NCBI GenBank assembly: GCA_017475185.1
Contig: JAFVGB010000010.1
Span: 1-64,000, forward strand
Source of the DNA: Clostridia bacterium
Lineage (GTDB): Bacteria > Bacillota_A > Clostridia > TANB77 > CAG-508
Length of the DNA stretch: 64,000 nucleotides
Direction of reading: 5' to 3'
Shown: piece after piece, positions 9,193 through 17,050 of the stretch
Layout: each line of letters opens with the position of its first letter
Position numbering within the stretch: position 1 is the stretch's first letter
Program-made: the position numbers and the translations under genes
The notes under the pieces: generated by a model
Seen by the model: only the letters and a program-made list of their open reading frames with translations
Databases searched by the model: none
What the model was told of the DNA's origin: nothing

Positions 9193-9500
9193 GGGTAGGT
9201 GGCCGAGTGGCTAAAGGCGGCAGACTGTGGTCTTTGGTTTATCAAAAACCTAAAATTGCAGCTCATACAAGTGATTGTGTGATGAACACCGGGCTAATTC
9301 GGGGAACTCTTAACAGATAATGCTGATGACAATCCCGAGCTAGAAAAGAAATTTTCGAGTGTAGAGACTTTATACCTGGTATCTAGAAATAGATAAAGAG
9401 AAAGTCCAGACTACAAACATGTAAATGGTAGTGAAAACTATAGTAGTAAGAAATCTGTTCTCATATGAGTACGATGGTTCGAATCCATCCCTGCCCACCA
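9193..9500 (+). tRNA. tRNA-Tyr (GUA) interrupted by a group I intron
   Basis: Exon 1 is 9193-9228 and exon 2 is 9451-9500. Joined, they make an 86-base class II tRNA: acceptor GGGTAGG/CCTGCCC, D arm, anticodon stem GCAGA/TCTGT with loop CTGTAAA (anticodon GUA, Tyr), a long variable arm with a CTCAT/ATGAG stem, T stem GATGG/CCATC and encoded CCA. The 222-base insertion falls within the anticodon, after position 35. Without splicing the tRNA cannot function, so the intron must be active if this is the only tRNA-Tyr. A terminator follows at 9503. Confidence 0.93.
9229..9450 (+). ncRNA. Self-splicing group I intron in tRNA-Tyr
   Basis: The 222-base intron has the core expected of small bacterial tRNA introns. 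P1 pairs exon CTGT (9225-9228) with GCAG (9258-9261), placing the hallmark U-G wobble at the 5' splice site; P1 is capped by a GGTTT/AAACC hairpin (9236-9250). A Q-like block ATTCGGGGAAC lies near 9296-9306. The R-like GTGTAGAGACTTT (9359-9371) and S-like AAGAGAAAGTCC (9396-9407) blocks pair as P7 (GACTTT with AAAGTC). P8 is ATCTA-GAAA-TAGAT (9381-9394). The last base is G (9450). Core blocks resemble the cyanobacterial tRNA-Leu intron from memory. It has no internal ORF. Confidence 0.9.
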
Positions 9501-9502
9501 TA

Positions 9503-9540
9503 AAAAGCTTTGTAACGTAGTAATGTTGCAAAGTTTTTTT
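9503..9540 (+). terminator. Terminator after tRNA-Tyr
   Basis: AAGCTTTGTAAC / GTTGCAAAGTTT stem with G-U pairs and a T7 tail. It separates the tRNA transcript from the endonuclease gene at 9561. Confidence 0.8.
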
Positions 9541-9560
9541 GAAGGAGCTGGTTTGTTATT

Positions 9561-9944
9561 ATGTTATTTGATACGAATAAAGAAAAAGGTAATGCTGGAC
9601 TTGGAATAGCCATTGCATATTTTTCATGTAATGGCTATACGGTGTCTATTCCATTGAATGATACACAAGATTATGATATTATTGTTGATAAAGATGGAAT
9701 GATACAAACAGTACAGGTAAAATCAACAGGATGTAAGAGAAAAAATGGTAGTTATCAAGTTGCACTGAAGAGTTGTGGAGGTACAACTGGTAAAACGTAC
9801 AAAACAATTATTGAAACTAATGTAGATATTGTTTTTATAGTGACAAAAGATATGGAAATGTATAAAATTCCAAAACAAGTTATAAAAAATAAAAGTACAT
9901 TAAATATTTGTGATAAGTATAGTAAATATAAAGTATCTATATAA
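9561..9944 (+). CDS. PD-(D/E)XK endonuclease, group I intron-associated type
   Basis: The 127-residue product resembles the PD-(D/E)XK endonucleases associated with group I introns (the I-Ssp6803I kind). Visible features: an N-terminal helix with a KGNAGLGIAIAYF segment, GYTVSIPL, then the catalytic core DYDIIVD followed after a turn by VQVKST, giving the D...QxK arrangement, and a C-terminal VDIVFIV..MYKIP block. It starts 60 bases after the 3' end of the intron-bearing tRNA-Tyr, beyond a terminator, rather than inside the intron. No promoter of its own is obvious. I infer a role in spreading or maintaining the intron by cutting intronless tRNA-Tyr alleles. Confidence 0.8.
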   Translation: MLFDTNKEKGNAGLGIAIAYFSCNGYTVSIPLNDTQDYDIIVDKDGMIQTVQVKSTGCKRKNGSYQVALKSCGGTTGKTYKTIIETNVDIVFIVTKDMEMYKIPKQVIKNKSTLNICDKYSKYKVSI

Positions 9945-9946
9945 GC

Positions 9947-9976
9947 AAACCCAGCACTTAATATAGTGCTGGGTTT
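9947..9976. terminator. Bidirectional terminator
   Basis: Perfect AAACCCAGCACT / AGTGCTGGGTTT hairpin between the endonuclease gene and the convergent gene at 9983. Confidence 0.88.
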
Positions 9977-9982
9977 ATTTCC

Positions 9983-10264
9983 TTATTTCCAATAATCATC
10001 ATTTCTATCTAATATAGTTAGTTCGCAGAGTGTATTAGGTATTACATATTCAATTCTTACTATAGGAATATATTTGCGGCAAATAAAATATGTGTGTGGC
10101 GTAGTTGTCTCATGAATCTCTAGCCCTTTAGGAAGACTGTACTCAAAGATATCACCGCGATAAAATGAAGAGTCTATTTTTCTGGTTTTCTTAAGCTTAA
10201 AGCCTTTTTTCTCGATGAGCTTTTTGTCTTCTGGGCTAAGTGTTTTTCCGTAAACGTCAATCAT
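9983..10264 (-). CDS. Small protein of unknown function
   Basis: I do not recognise this 93-residue protein. I place the start at the ATG complementary to 10262-10264 because GGAGG lies five bases upstream; the reading frame stays open further upstream but without a ribosome-binding site. The product is basic in its first third (KKLIEKKGFKLKKTRK), then contains a compact segment with HETTTPHTYFICRKYIP and ends NDDYWK. No membrane segment. It sits opposite the intron endonuclease across a shared terminator and may be part of the same accessory insertion. Confidence 0.65.
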   Translation of the reverse strand: MIDVYGKTLSPEDKKLIEKKGFKLKKTRKIDSSFYRGDIFEYSLPKGLEIHETTTPHTYFICRKYIPIVRIEYVIPNTLCELTILDRNDDYWK

Positions 10265-10483
10265 AATAACCTCCATAATGTGGATTAGGTGGATAACGAA
10301 TGAAGAATAACGCATTACATTATTCTTTAAGAAAAGTATAATAATTACGTATATATTATTATACACCATATATGCCAAAAAGTCAAAAAATAAGAAAATA
10401 TCATAATAATTATTATTGTATAATAAAGCACATTGTGATAATATTTAGCTATATAGTAAAAAATGACACAAGGAGGTAAAACT

Positions 10484-10969
10484 ATGCCAGACCAAGCAAA
10501 TAAGTGGAATATTATCGTAAATAAATTAATAAAAAATAAATTAACAATATCAACAATGGAAAGTTGTACTGGAGGAGGAATTGCAAATGCAATAACTAAT
10601 ATTTCTGGAGCATCATCAGTAATTAAAGAAAGTTTTATAACATATTGTAATGAAGCAAAAATTAAACATGGTGTCCCTGAAATTCTTATTAAGCAATATA
10701 CAGTGTATAGTCCAGAGGTTGCAATAGCAATGGCAAAAGCCACAAAAGAACAAACTGGCTCTGATATAGGAATTGGTATTACAGGGCAGTTAGGAAGAAT
10801 TGATCCAGTAAATCCAGTTGATAAACTAAATACGGTATGGTATTCTATAATAGATGAAGAAAATAATGTAATAGTAAAAGAAATAAAAGCACCAGATTCT
10901 GAAAGAAAAGAACAAAAGGATTTTATTATTCAAGAAATAGCAAACAGTTTATTAGAAGAAGGAGAATAA
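10484..10969 (+). CDS. pncC: CinA C-terminal domain nicotinamide-nucleotide amidase
   Basis: PncC-type amidases convert nicotinamide mononucleotide to nicotinate mononucleotide in pyridine nucleotide recycling. The 161-residue product is the stand-alone C-terminal domain of CinA, with the STMESCTGGGIANAIT substrate motif near residue 22, SGASSVIKESFITYCNEAK, and GIGITGQLGR. The ATG at 10484 is chosen over the one at 10463 because AGGAGG lies between them, correctly spaced for 10484. It is followed by exoA after five bases, so the two form an operon. Confidence 0.9.
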   Translation: MPDQANKWNIIVNKLIKNKLTISTMESCTGGGIANAITNISGASSVIKESFITYCNEAKIKHGVPEILIKQYTVYSPEVAIAMAKATKEQTGSDIGIGITGQLGRIDPVNPVDKLNTVWYSIIDEENNVIVKEIKAPDSERKEQKDFIIQEIANSLLEEGE

Positions 10970-10974
10970 AAAAT

Positions 10975-11727
10975 ATGAAAATTATATCATGGAATGTGGC
11001 TGGATTTAGAGCGTGCTTAAAAAAAGGATTTGACGATTTCTTTAAGAAAATAGATGCAGATGTATTTTGCATTCAAGAATCAAAGGTTTTACCAGAACAA
11101 TTTGATTATAATCCAGAAGGATATTATCAATATTTAAATCCGGCAGAAAAAAAAGGATATTCAGGTACATTGGTTTATACTAAAGTCAAGCCTTTAAATG
11201 TTACATATGGAATAGGTATAGAAGAGCATGATCATGAGGGAAGAGTTATTACAATGGAATTTGATAAATTCTATTTGGTAACAGTATATGTTCCAAATGT
11301 AAAAAGAGAATTAACTCGTTTAGATTATAGAATGCAATGGGAAGATGATTTTAGAAAATATCTAAAAAAATTAGAAAAAAATAAACCAGTTGTTTTTTGT
11401 GGAGACTTAAATGTTGCTCATGAAGAAATAGATTTAAAAAATGCAAAAGCGAATAGAGGCAATGCAGGTTTTACAGATGAGGAAAGAGCTAAGTTTACAG
11501 AACTTCTAAAAAATGGTTTTGTAGATACATTTAGATATTTTAATCCGAAAAAAGAGCAGTATTCTTGGTGGAGCTATATGGGACATGCAAGAGAAAAAAA
11601 TATCGGTTGGAGAATTGATTATTTTGTAGTGTCAAAAAGTATTATAGGTAATGTATCAAATGCTTTAATATATGATGATGTTATGGGAAGTGACCATTGT
11701 CCGGTAAGATTAGATGTAAATTTATAA
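10975..11727 (+). CDS. exoA: Exodeoxyribonuclease III / AP endonuclease
   Basis: This Xth-family enzyme cleaves DNA at abasic sites and removes 3' blocking groups during base-excision repair. The 250-residue product has the family length and all metal and catalytic motifs: SWNVAGFRA at the N-terminus, CIQESK (catalytic Glu), CGDLNVAHEEIDL, and the C-terminal RIDYFVVS and GSDHCPV (catalytic His). It lies five bases downstream of the CinA-type gene, with a weak ribosome-binding site overlapping that gene's end. Confidence 0.96.
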   Translation: MKIISWNVAGFRACLKKGFDDFFKKIDADVFCIQESKVLPEQFDYNPEGYYQYLNPAEKKGYSGTLVYTKVKPLNVTYGIGIEEHDHEGRVITMEFDKFYLVTVYVPNVKRELTRLDYRMQWEDDFRKYLKKLEKNKPVVFCGDLNVAHEEIDLKNAKANRGNAGFTDEERAKFTELLKNGFVDTFRYFNPKKEQYSWWSYMGHAREKNIGWRIDYFVVSKSIIGNVSNALIYDDVMGSDHCPVRLDVNL

Positions 11728-11762
11728 AATAGTAAAAAGAGACATAAGAGGTGTTAATATAT

Positions 11763-12485
11763 ATGAAAAAAATAGTTAAAATCATTATTATAACCATTTT
11801 AGCTACTCTTTTGACTGTTGTTATGTATGTGTGTGCAAGTGGTTATATTTTTTATAGACAGACCGTAAAGAATGCAAGTTTGCCAGATAAAGTGTTGGAA
11901 ATTCAAAATACAGATAAATTTGTATCAATAAAAGAAATACCTGATAATTATAAAAATGCTGTAATAGCAGTGGAAGATCATCGATTCGAAGAACATGGAG
12001 CAGTCGATATAATTGCAATAGGCAGAGCTTTAACTGTTAATGTTAAAAATAAAGATCTAGTTGAAGGAGGAAGTACGATAACTCAGCAAGTTGTTAAAAA
12101 TCTTTATTTTATGGATGATGATACAAAAAGCGATTCTTTAGATAGAAAAATTGCTGAAGTAATTATTGGAATTGATTTGGAAAATAGATATTCAAAAGAC
12201 GAAATATTTGAATTATATGCAAATAATATTTATTTTGGAGATGGATATTATTGTTTAAAAGATGCTTCTGAAGGATATTTTGGTAAAGAACCGCAAGAAT
12301 TAAATCTATATGAATGTACATTGTTAGCAGGAATACCAAATGCTCCAAGTGTTTATTCACCAAATGTTAATCCAGAACTTTCAAAACAAAGACAAGCAAA
12401 GGTTCTAAGGTCTATGGTAAAATATGGATATTTAACTCAAGAAGAAGCGGATAATGTAAATTTAAATGAATATTATGAAAAATAG
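11763..12485 (+). CDS. Monofunctional peptidoglycan glycosyltransferase (GT51)
   Basis: This enzyme polymerises lipid II into glycan strands at the outer membrane face. The 240-residue product has one N-terminal membrane anchor (about 5-27) and a GT51 domain with AVEDHRFEEHGAVD (catalytic Glu in VEDH), GGSTITQQVVKNLYF, DRKIAEVIIGIDLENRYSK and NNIYFGDGYY. There is no transpeptidase domain. I use the ATG at 11763, spaced nine bases after GAGGTG, rather than the upstream GTG that overlaps that site. Confidence 0.92.
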   Translation: MKKIVKIIIITILATLLTVVMYVCASGYIFYRQTVKNASLPDKVLEIQNTDKFVSIKEIPDNYKNAVIAVEDHRFEEHGAVDIIAIGRALTVNVKNKDLVEGGSTITQQVVKNLYFMDDDTKSDSLDRKIAEVIIGIDLENRYSKDEIFELYANNIYFGDGYYCLKDASEGYFGKEPQELNLYECTLLAGIPNAPSVYSPNVNPELSKQRQAKVLRSMVKYGYLTQEEADNVNLNEYYEK

Positions 12486-12496
12486 AATATTTGTGG

Positions 12497-12540
12497 AGGA
12501 CGGAGATGTTTATAAATTTCTTCGTCCTTTGATTGAAAAT
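12497..12540 (+). terminator. Probable terminator after the GT51 gene
   Basis: AGGACGGAGA / TCTTCGTCCT stem with one mismatch, followed by a short T stretch. Confidence 0.55.
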
Positions 12541-12585
12541 AATAAAATTGGAAATCATAAGAAAAAATAAAGAAGGTGCAAATAA

Positions 12586-15231
12586 ATGAATAATAAAAAA
12601 AATAATATAGTTTTAGATAATAAAACTGATAAAATTGATATAAAAAAAATGTATGGTAATGAATGTGTTTTATCACCAGAGGAATTTGTATCAAAAGTTA
12701 AGACAGATTATGAAAAAGGCTTAAATGAAAAACAAGTATTTGACAACATTGAAAAATACGGAAAAAATGAACTCAATAGTACTAAGCCTAAAAAATGGTA
12801 TCAATTTTTTTTATCAAGCTTAATGACACCATTTAATATGATTTTAATTGGAATAATAGTTGTACTCATATATACAGATATATATTTAACTACTCCTCCA
12901 AGCTATGCCAATATTATAGTGATTGTTGCATTAATTTTATTAAGTACTTTTTTAGAGTTTTTCATTGTGTATAAATCTAATATTGATGCGGCAAATCTAA
13001 AAAAATTAATTCAAACAACAGCAACTGTAATACGAGATGGAAAGCAAGTAAAATTACCTATTTCAGATTTAACTGTTGGAGATGTTGTATTATTATCTGC
13101 AGGAGATTTAATTCCAGGGGATTTGCGTTTAATTGAATCAAATAATTTACATGTTAGTCAATCATCTTTAACTGGAGAATCTGAAGCAATAGAAAAATTT
13201 GCTGAATCAGAAATAAAAACTATAGATGAGATTGAAAACATTGCTGATTTAGATGACATATGTTTTATGGGTACAAATGTTACAAGTGGAAGTGGTAAAG
13301 GTGTAATTTTTAAAATTGCAAATGACACTTATTTTGGTAAGATTTCTGCTGCTATTAATACAGGTAAGCCAAAAACTAATTTTCAAAAAGGCACAGAAAA
13401 TCTTAGTAGATTATTAATAAAGTTTATGTTAGTAATGATTCCTATTACGTTTTTGCTAAATGCTAATAAACACAGCGTTTTAATCGCTTTTACTTTCTCT
13501 GTTGCAATTGCAATTGGAATAACACCATTATTATTACCAGTAATTTTATCATCTAGCTTAGGCAAAGGTGCAATTAGAATGTCAAAAAAGAAGACAATTG
13601 TTAAGAGATTAGATAGTATTCAAAGTTTTGGTGCAATGAATATATTATGTACTGATAAAACAGGAACAATAACTGAAGATAATATTGTACTAGAAAAATA
13701 TTTAGACGTGTATGGAAAAGAAAATATAAAAGTATTAAATTACGTATATTTAAATGCTGTATTTCAAACAGGAATAAAGGGAAGCATTGATGAAGCAATT
13801 TTAAAAAGAGCTGAGAAGGAAAATATAGTTTCTTTAAAAAAGCAATATACTAAAATTAATGAAATTCCATTTGATTTTGTAAGAAGATGTTTATCTGTAA
13901 TTATATCGAGTGATGAAGGATTAAGAATTATTACTAAAGGAGCAATAGAGGAAATTTTAAGCATGTGTAACAATGCTGAAGATAATGGTAAAATTATTCC
14001 AATAACAAATGAATTAAAAAATAATATAACAAACATATCAAAGAAGTTAAATGAAAATGGAATGAGAGTAATAGGTGTTTGTAGTAAAATGCTAGATACT
14101 GCTACAGCTGAATTTTCAGTTAAAGATGAATCAAATATGACATTTTTAGGTTTTATTGGTTTCTTAGATCCGCCAAAGGAATCAGCAAAGGAAGCAATAA
14201 AAAGATTAAATAGTGCAGGAATAAGAGTTATAGTTTTAACAGGTGACAACGAGTTTGTTACGAAAGCAATATGTGAAAAGGTAAATATAAATACTAAAAG
14301 AATAGTATTAGGAAACGAAATTGATAATATGGAAGATACTGCAGTAAAGAGAATTTTGAGAAATACAAATGTTTTCGCAAAATTATCACCAATTCAAAAA
14401 GCTAGAATAATAAGATTATTAAAAGAAAGTGGCAATGTTGTAGGTTACATGGGGGATGGAATTAATGATAGTCCGTCTCTTACAAATGCAGAAGTAGGAA
14501 TTTCAGTAGATACAGCAGTTGATATAGCAAAAGAAACTGCAGATATTATTTTACTAGAAAAAGATTTAAATGTATTAACAGATGGTGTTTTTGAAGGTAG
14601 AAAAACATTTGGTAATTTAATGAAATATATAAAAATGGCTGTTAGTTTCAATTTTGGCGAAGTGTTATCAGTTGTTATTGCAAGTATGTTTTTGCCTTTT
14701 TTTCCAATTACACCTATTCAATTATTGGTTCAAAGTTTACTATATGATTGTGGACAATTAACAGTTCCTTTAGATAATGTTGATAAGGAATATTTAGCTA
14801 AGCCTAAGGTTTGGGATATAAAAAGCATAAAGAGATTTATGCTTTTTATGGGACCAACTAGTTCGATTTTTGATTTATTAGTTTTCGCAATATTATGGTT
14901 TGGATTTAATTTACGTGTTGAAGACAGTTCTTTATTTCAAACTATATGGTTTTCTTATGGTGTAGTATCTAATTTAATAGGTCTGCATATTATTAGAACC
15001 GGTAAAATTCCTATAATACAAAGTAATGCTTCTAAATATGTATATTTTTCATCAATTATTTTAAGTGTGGTTGCTATTGTTATACCATTCACTTTTATTG
15101 GAAAATTCTTAGGTTTAGTGGAATTACCACTTAAATATTTGATAGTAATTATTGGTGTACCAATTTTATATTGTTTTATTGCTTCAATCGTAAAGAAAGT
15201 GTATATAAAAAGATTTGGAGACTGGATATAA
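12586..15231 (+). CDS. P-type cation ATPase, MgtA-like, altered M4 motif
   Basis: The 881-residue product is a P-type ATPase most like the magnesium-importing P3B group. It has the LTGES actuator loop, the CTDKTGTIT phosphorylation site, GDGINDSPS, and ten predicted membrane segments. The ion-site helix M4 reads ITPLLLPVI, whereas MgtA-type pumps and the paralogue at 35659 read LTPEMLPVI; the conserved glutamate is gone. In M5, NFGE replaces the paralogue's NFGN, so an acidic residue is present at a neighbouring site. The pump is probably functional but its ion preference may differ. It lies 90 bases upstream of recN. Confidence 0.88.
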   Translation: MNNKKNNIVLDNKTDKIDIKKMYGNECVLSPEEFVSKVKTDYEKGLNEKQVFDNIEKYGKNELNSTKPKKWYQFFLSSLMTPFNMILIGIIVVLIYTDIYLTTPPSYANIIVIVALILLSTFLEFFIVYKSNIDAANLKKLIQTTATVIRDGKQVKLPISDLTVGDVVLLSAGDLIPGDLRLIESNNLHVSQSSLTGESEAIEKFAESEIKTIDEIENIADLDDICFMGTNVTSGSGKGVIFKIANDTYFGKISAAINTGKPKTNFQKGTENLSRLLIKFMLVMIPITFLLNANKHSVLIAFTFSVAIAIGITPLLLPVILSSSLGKGAIRMSKKKTIVKRLDSIQSFGAMNILCTDKTGTITEDNIVLEKYLDVYGKENIKVLNYVYLNAVFQTGIKGSIDEAILKRAEKENIVSLKKQYTKINEIPFDFVRRCLSVIISSDEGLRIITKGAIEEILSMCNNAEDNGKIIPITNELKNNITNISKKLNENGMRVIGVCSKMLDTATAEFSVKDESNMTFLGFIGFLDPPKESAKEAIKRLNSAGIRVIVLTGDNEFVTKAICEKVNINTKRIVLGNEIDNMEDTAVKRILRNTNVFAKLSPIQKARIIRLLKESGNVVGYMGDGINDSPSLTNAEVGISVDTAVDIAKETADIILLEKDLNVLTDGVFEGRKTFGNLMKYIKMAVSFNFGEVLSVVIASMFLPFFPITPIQLLVQSLLYDCGQLTVPLDNVDKEYLAKPKVWDIKSIKRFMLFMGPTSSIFDLLVFAILWFGFNLRVEDSSLFQTIWFSYGVVSNLIGLHIIRTGKIPIIQSNASKYVYFSSIILSVVAIVIPFTFIGKFLGLVELPLKYLIVIIGVPILYCFIASIVKKVYIKRFGDWI

Positions 15232-15258
15232 ATTATTATGCGAATTTTAAAAAAATGG

Positions 15259-15287
15259 TTGACAAGAATTATAAAACTATTTATAAT
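15259..15287 (+). promoter_or_regulatory. recN promoter
   Basis: Consensus TTGACA (15259-15264), 17-base spacer and TATAAT (15282-15287). Confidence 0.88.
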
Positions 15288-15289
15288 AA

Positions 15290-15301
15290 AAACATAAGTT
15301 T
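15290..15301. promoter_or_regulatory. Candidate LexA operator at recN
   Basis: AAACATAAGTTT begins two bases after the -10 box and so covers the expected transcription start. It is the exact reverse complement of the 12-mer at the lexA promoter (3471-3482). recN is a classical SOS gene, which supports the reading. Confidence 0.68.
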
Positions 15302-15320
15302 GCCAAAAGGAGGTTCGCAT

Positions 15321-16949
15321 ATGATTAGCATAATGCATATAAAAAATATAGGTATAATACAAGATTTAACAGTTCAATTTAACAATGGGTTTAATGTATT
15401 AACAGGAGAAACTGGAGCTGGAAAAACATTAATTATTGATTCTCTTGGAATTATTTCTGGGGATAGATTTTCAAAAGAAATGATAAGAAAAGGTGAAGAT
15501 CATTCTTTTGTAGAATTAAATTTGTTTTTGGCTAATTGCGAAAATTCTGTTGATGGTAATATTGTTGTATCAAGGGAAATATATGAAAATGGCAGAAATG
15601 TATGTAAAATAAATGGACGTTTAGTTACTGTAAATGAATTAAAAGAATTTATGAACAATATTATTGATATTCATGGTCAAAATGATAATCAGATTTTAAT
15701 GAAAAAACAAAAACATATAAAATATCTAGACAACTTTATAGGTAAAGAAATTTTAAATATTAAAGAAGAATATACAAAATTGTACGAAAAATACAACGAA
15801 ATAAAAATAGAGTTAAAAAATAATTATGGAGATGAAAAAGAAAAGCAACGTAAAATTGCGTTATTAAAATATCAGTTATCTGAAATTGTTGAAGCCAATT
15901 TAAAAAACGGAGAAGAAGAACAATTAAATGAAATTCATAATATTATGAAAAACTCTGAAAAAATATATACAAATTTATCAGAAATAGAAGAAAATTTAAA
16001 AAGTAATGCGATAGAAGCAATTAATAATTCTATCAGATGCTTTGAAAAAATAGAATGTTTGGGAGAAAATTATCAAGAAAAATTATCTGAATTAAAGAAT
16101 ATATATTATGAAATACAAGAACTTTCTAGAGATGTGTCATACATGAATGATGATGTGATATTTGATGAAGAAAAAAGAAATAATGTAGAACAAAGGCTAG
16201 ATTTAATATATTCATTAAAAAGAAAATATGGAAATAGTATAGACGAAATTTTGGAATACAAGAAAAATATTGAAGAAGAAATGTATAATTTAGAAAATTG
16301 CGAAGAGCATAATAATGAATTAAAAAAACAATTGAATATATTAGAAAAAAATATGTGTCAAATTTGTTCAAAAATGACAAGTTATAGAAAACAATATATA
16401 AAATTGTTAAATGAAAAAGTAAATAAAGAATTAGCCGATTTAGAAATGCCAAATGCAAAATTTTCTGTATTTTTAAATTCAAATTCAGAAAACAAATTTA
16501 CAGAAGATGGATTAGATGAAGTCGAATTTTTAATTTCAACAAATATAGGAGAAGATGCAAAACCTCTTATTAAAATTGCATCAGGTGGTGAAATTTCTAG
16601 AATTATGCTTGCAATAAAAACTGTTTTAGCTGATTCTGATCAAGTGCCTGTTTTAGTATTTGATGAAATAGATACAGGAATAAGTGGAAAGGCAGCAAAA
16701 GCAGTGGGGGAAAAAATAAAAATTATTTCAAGAAAGCACCAAGTATTATGTGTAACACATCAAGCAAGCATTGCAGCAAAAGGGGATTATAATTATTTTA
16801 TAAGTAAAAAAATAAAAGAGGATAAAACTGTAACTAATATTAAATTATTAAGTGAACAAGAGGTTATAAATGAAATTGCAAGGATTTCTAGTGGGGATAT
16901 AACAATTGGTTCATTAAATCATGCAAAAGAACTAAGAAAAGCAAGCTAA
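15321..16949 (+). CDS. recN: DNA repair protein RecN
   Basis: RecN is an SMC-like ATPase that acts early in double-strand-break repair. The 542-residue product has an N-terminal ATPase half with Walker A GETGAGKT (about 29-36), a long coiled coil (about 150-380), and a C-terminal half with the signature SGGEISRIMLA, Walker B LVFDEIDTGISG and the VTHQA switch. The start at 15321 follows an AGGAGG; the frame extends upstream into the ATPase gene without a ribosome-binding site. A consensus promoter and a candidate LexA operator lie just upstream, so SOS control is likely. Confidence 0.96.
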   Translation: MISIMHIKNIGIIQDLTVQFNNGFNVLTGETGAGKTLIIDSLGIISGDRFSKEMIRKGEDHSFVELNLFLANCENSVDGNIVVSREIYENGRNVCKINGRLVTVNELKEFMNNIIDIHGQNDNQILMKKQKHIKYLDNFIGKEILNIKEEYTKLYEKYNEIKIELKNNYGDEKEKQRKIALLKYQLSEIVEANLKNGEEEQLNEIHNIMKNSEKIYTNLSEIEENLKSNAIEAINNSIRCFEKIECLGENYQEKLSELKNIYYEIQELSRDVSYMNDDVIFDEEKRNNVEQRLDLIYSLKRKYGNSIDEILEYKKNIEEEMYNLENCEEHNNELKKQLNILEKNMCQICSKMTSYRKQYIKLLNEKVNKELADLEMPNAKFSVFLNSNSENKFTEDGLDEVEFLISTNIGEDAKPLIKIASGGEISRIMLAIKTVLADSDQVPVLVFDEIDTGISGKAAKAVGEKIKIISRKHQVLCVTHQASIAAKGDYNYFISKKIKEDKTVTNIKLLSEQEVINEIARISSGDITIGSLNHAKELRKAS

Positions 16950-16977
16950 AAAATATAAGATATTTAGCAAAAAAATG

Positions 16978-17006
16978 TTGACTGAAAAATAGAAAACAAT
17001 TATAAT
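16978..17006 (+). promoter_or_regulatory. Promoter of the surface-protein gene
   Basis: TTGACT (16978-16983), 17-base spacer, TATAAT (17001-17006). Confidence 0.82.
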
Positions 17007-17050
17007 GTAATTAGTGCAGAAGCATAAGAAAAAATAAAGGAGAGATACGT

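Noticed and set aside
9229..9450. Reading the tRNA-Tyr insertion as a misassembled pseudo-tRNA
   Set aside because: The insert has a full set of group I core pairings with correct splice-site chemistry, and the joined exons form a perfect tRNA.
9983..10378. Longer version of the small minus-strand protein (131 residues)
   Set aside because: The extra N-terminal part lacks a ribosome-binding site and is hydrophobic AT-rich translation; GGAGG supports the start at 10264.
13764..14249. 161-codon open frame antisense to the first P-type ATPase
   Set aside because: No ribosome-binding site, odd composition, and it mirrors conserved ATPase codons; a shadow frame.
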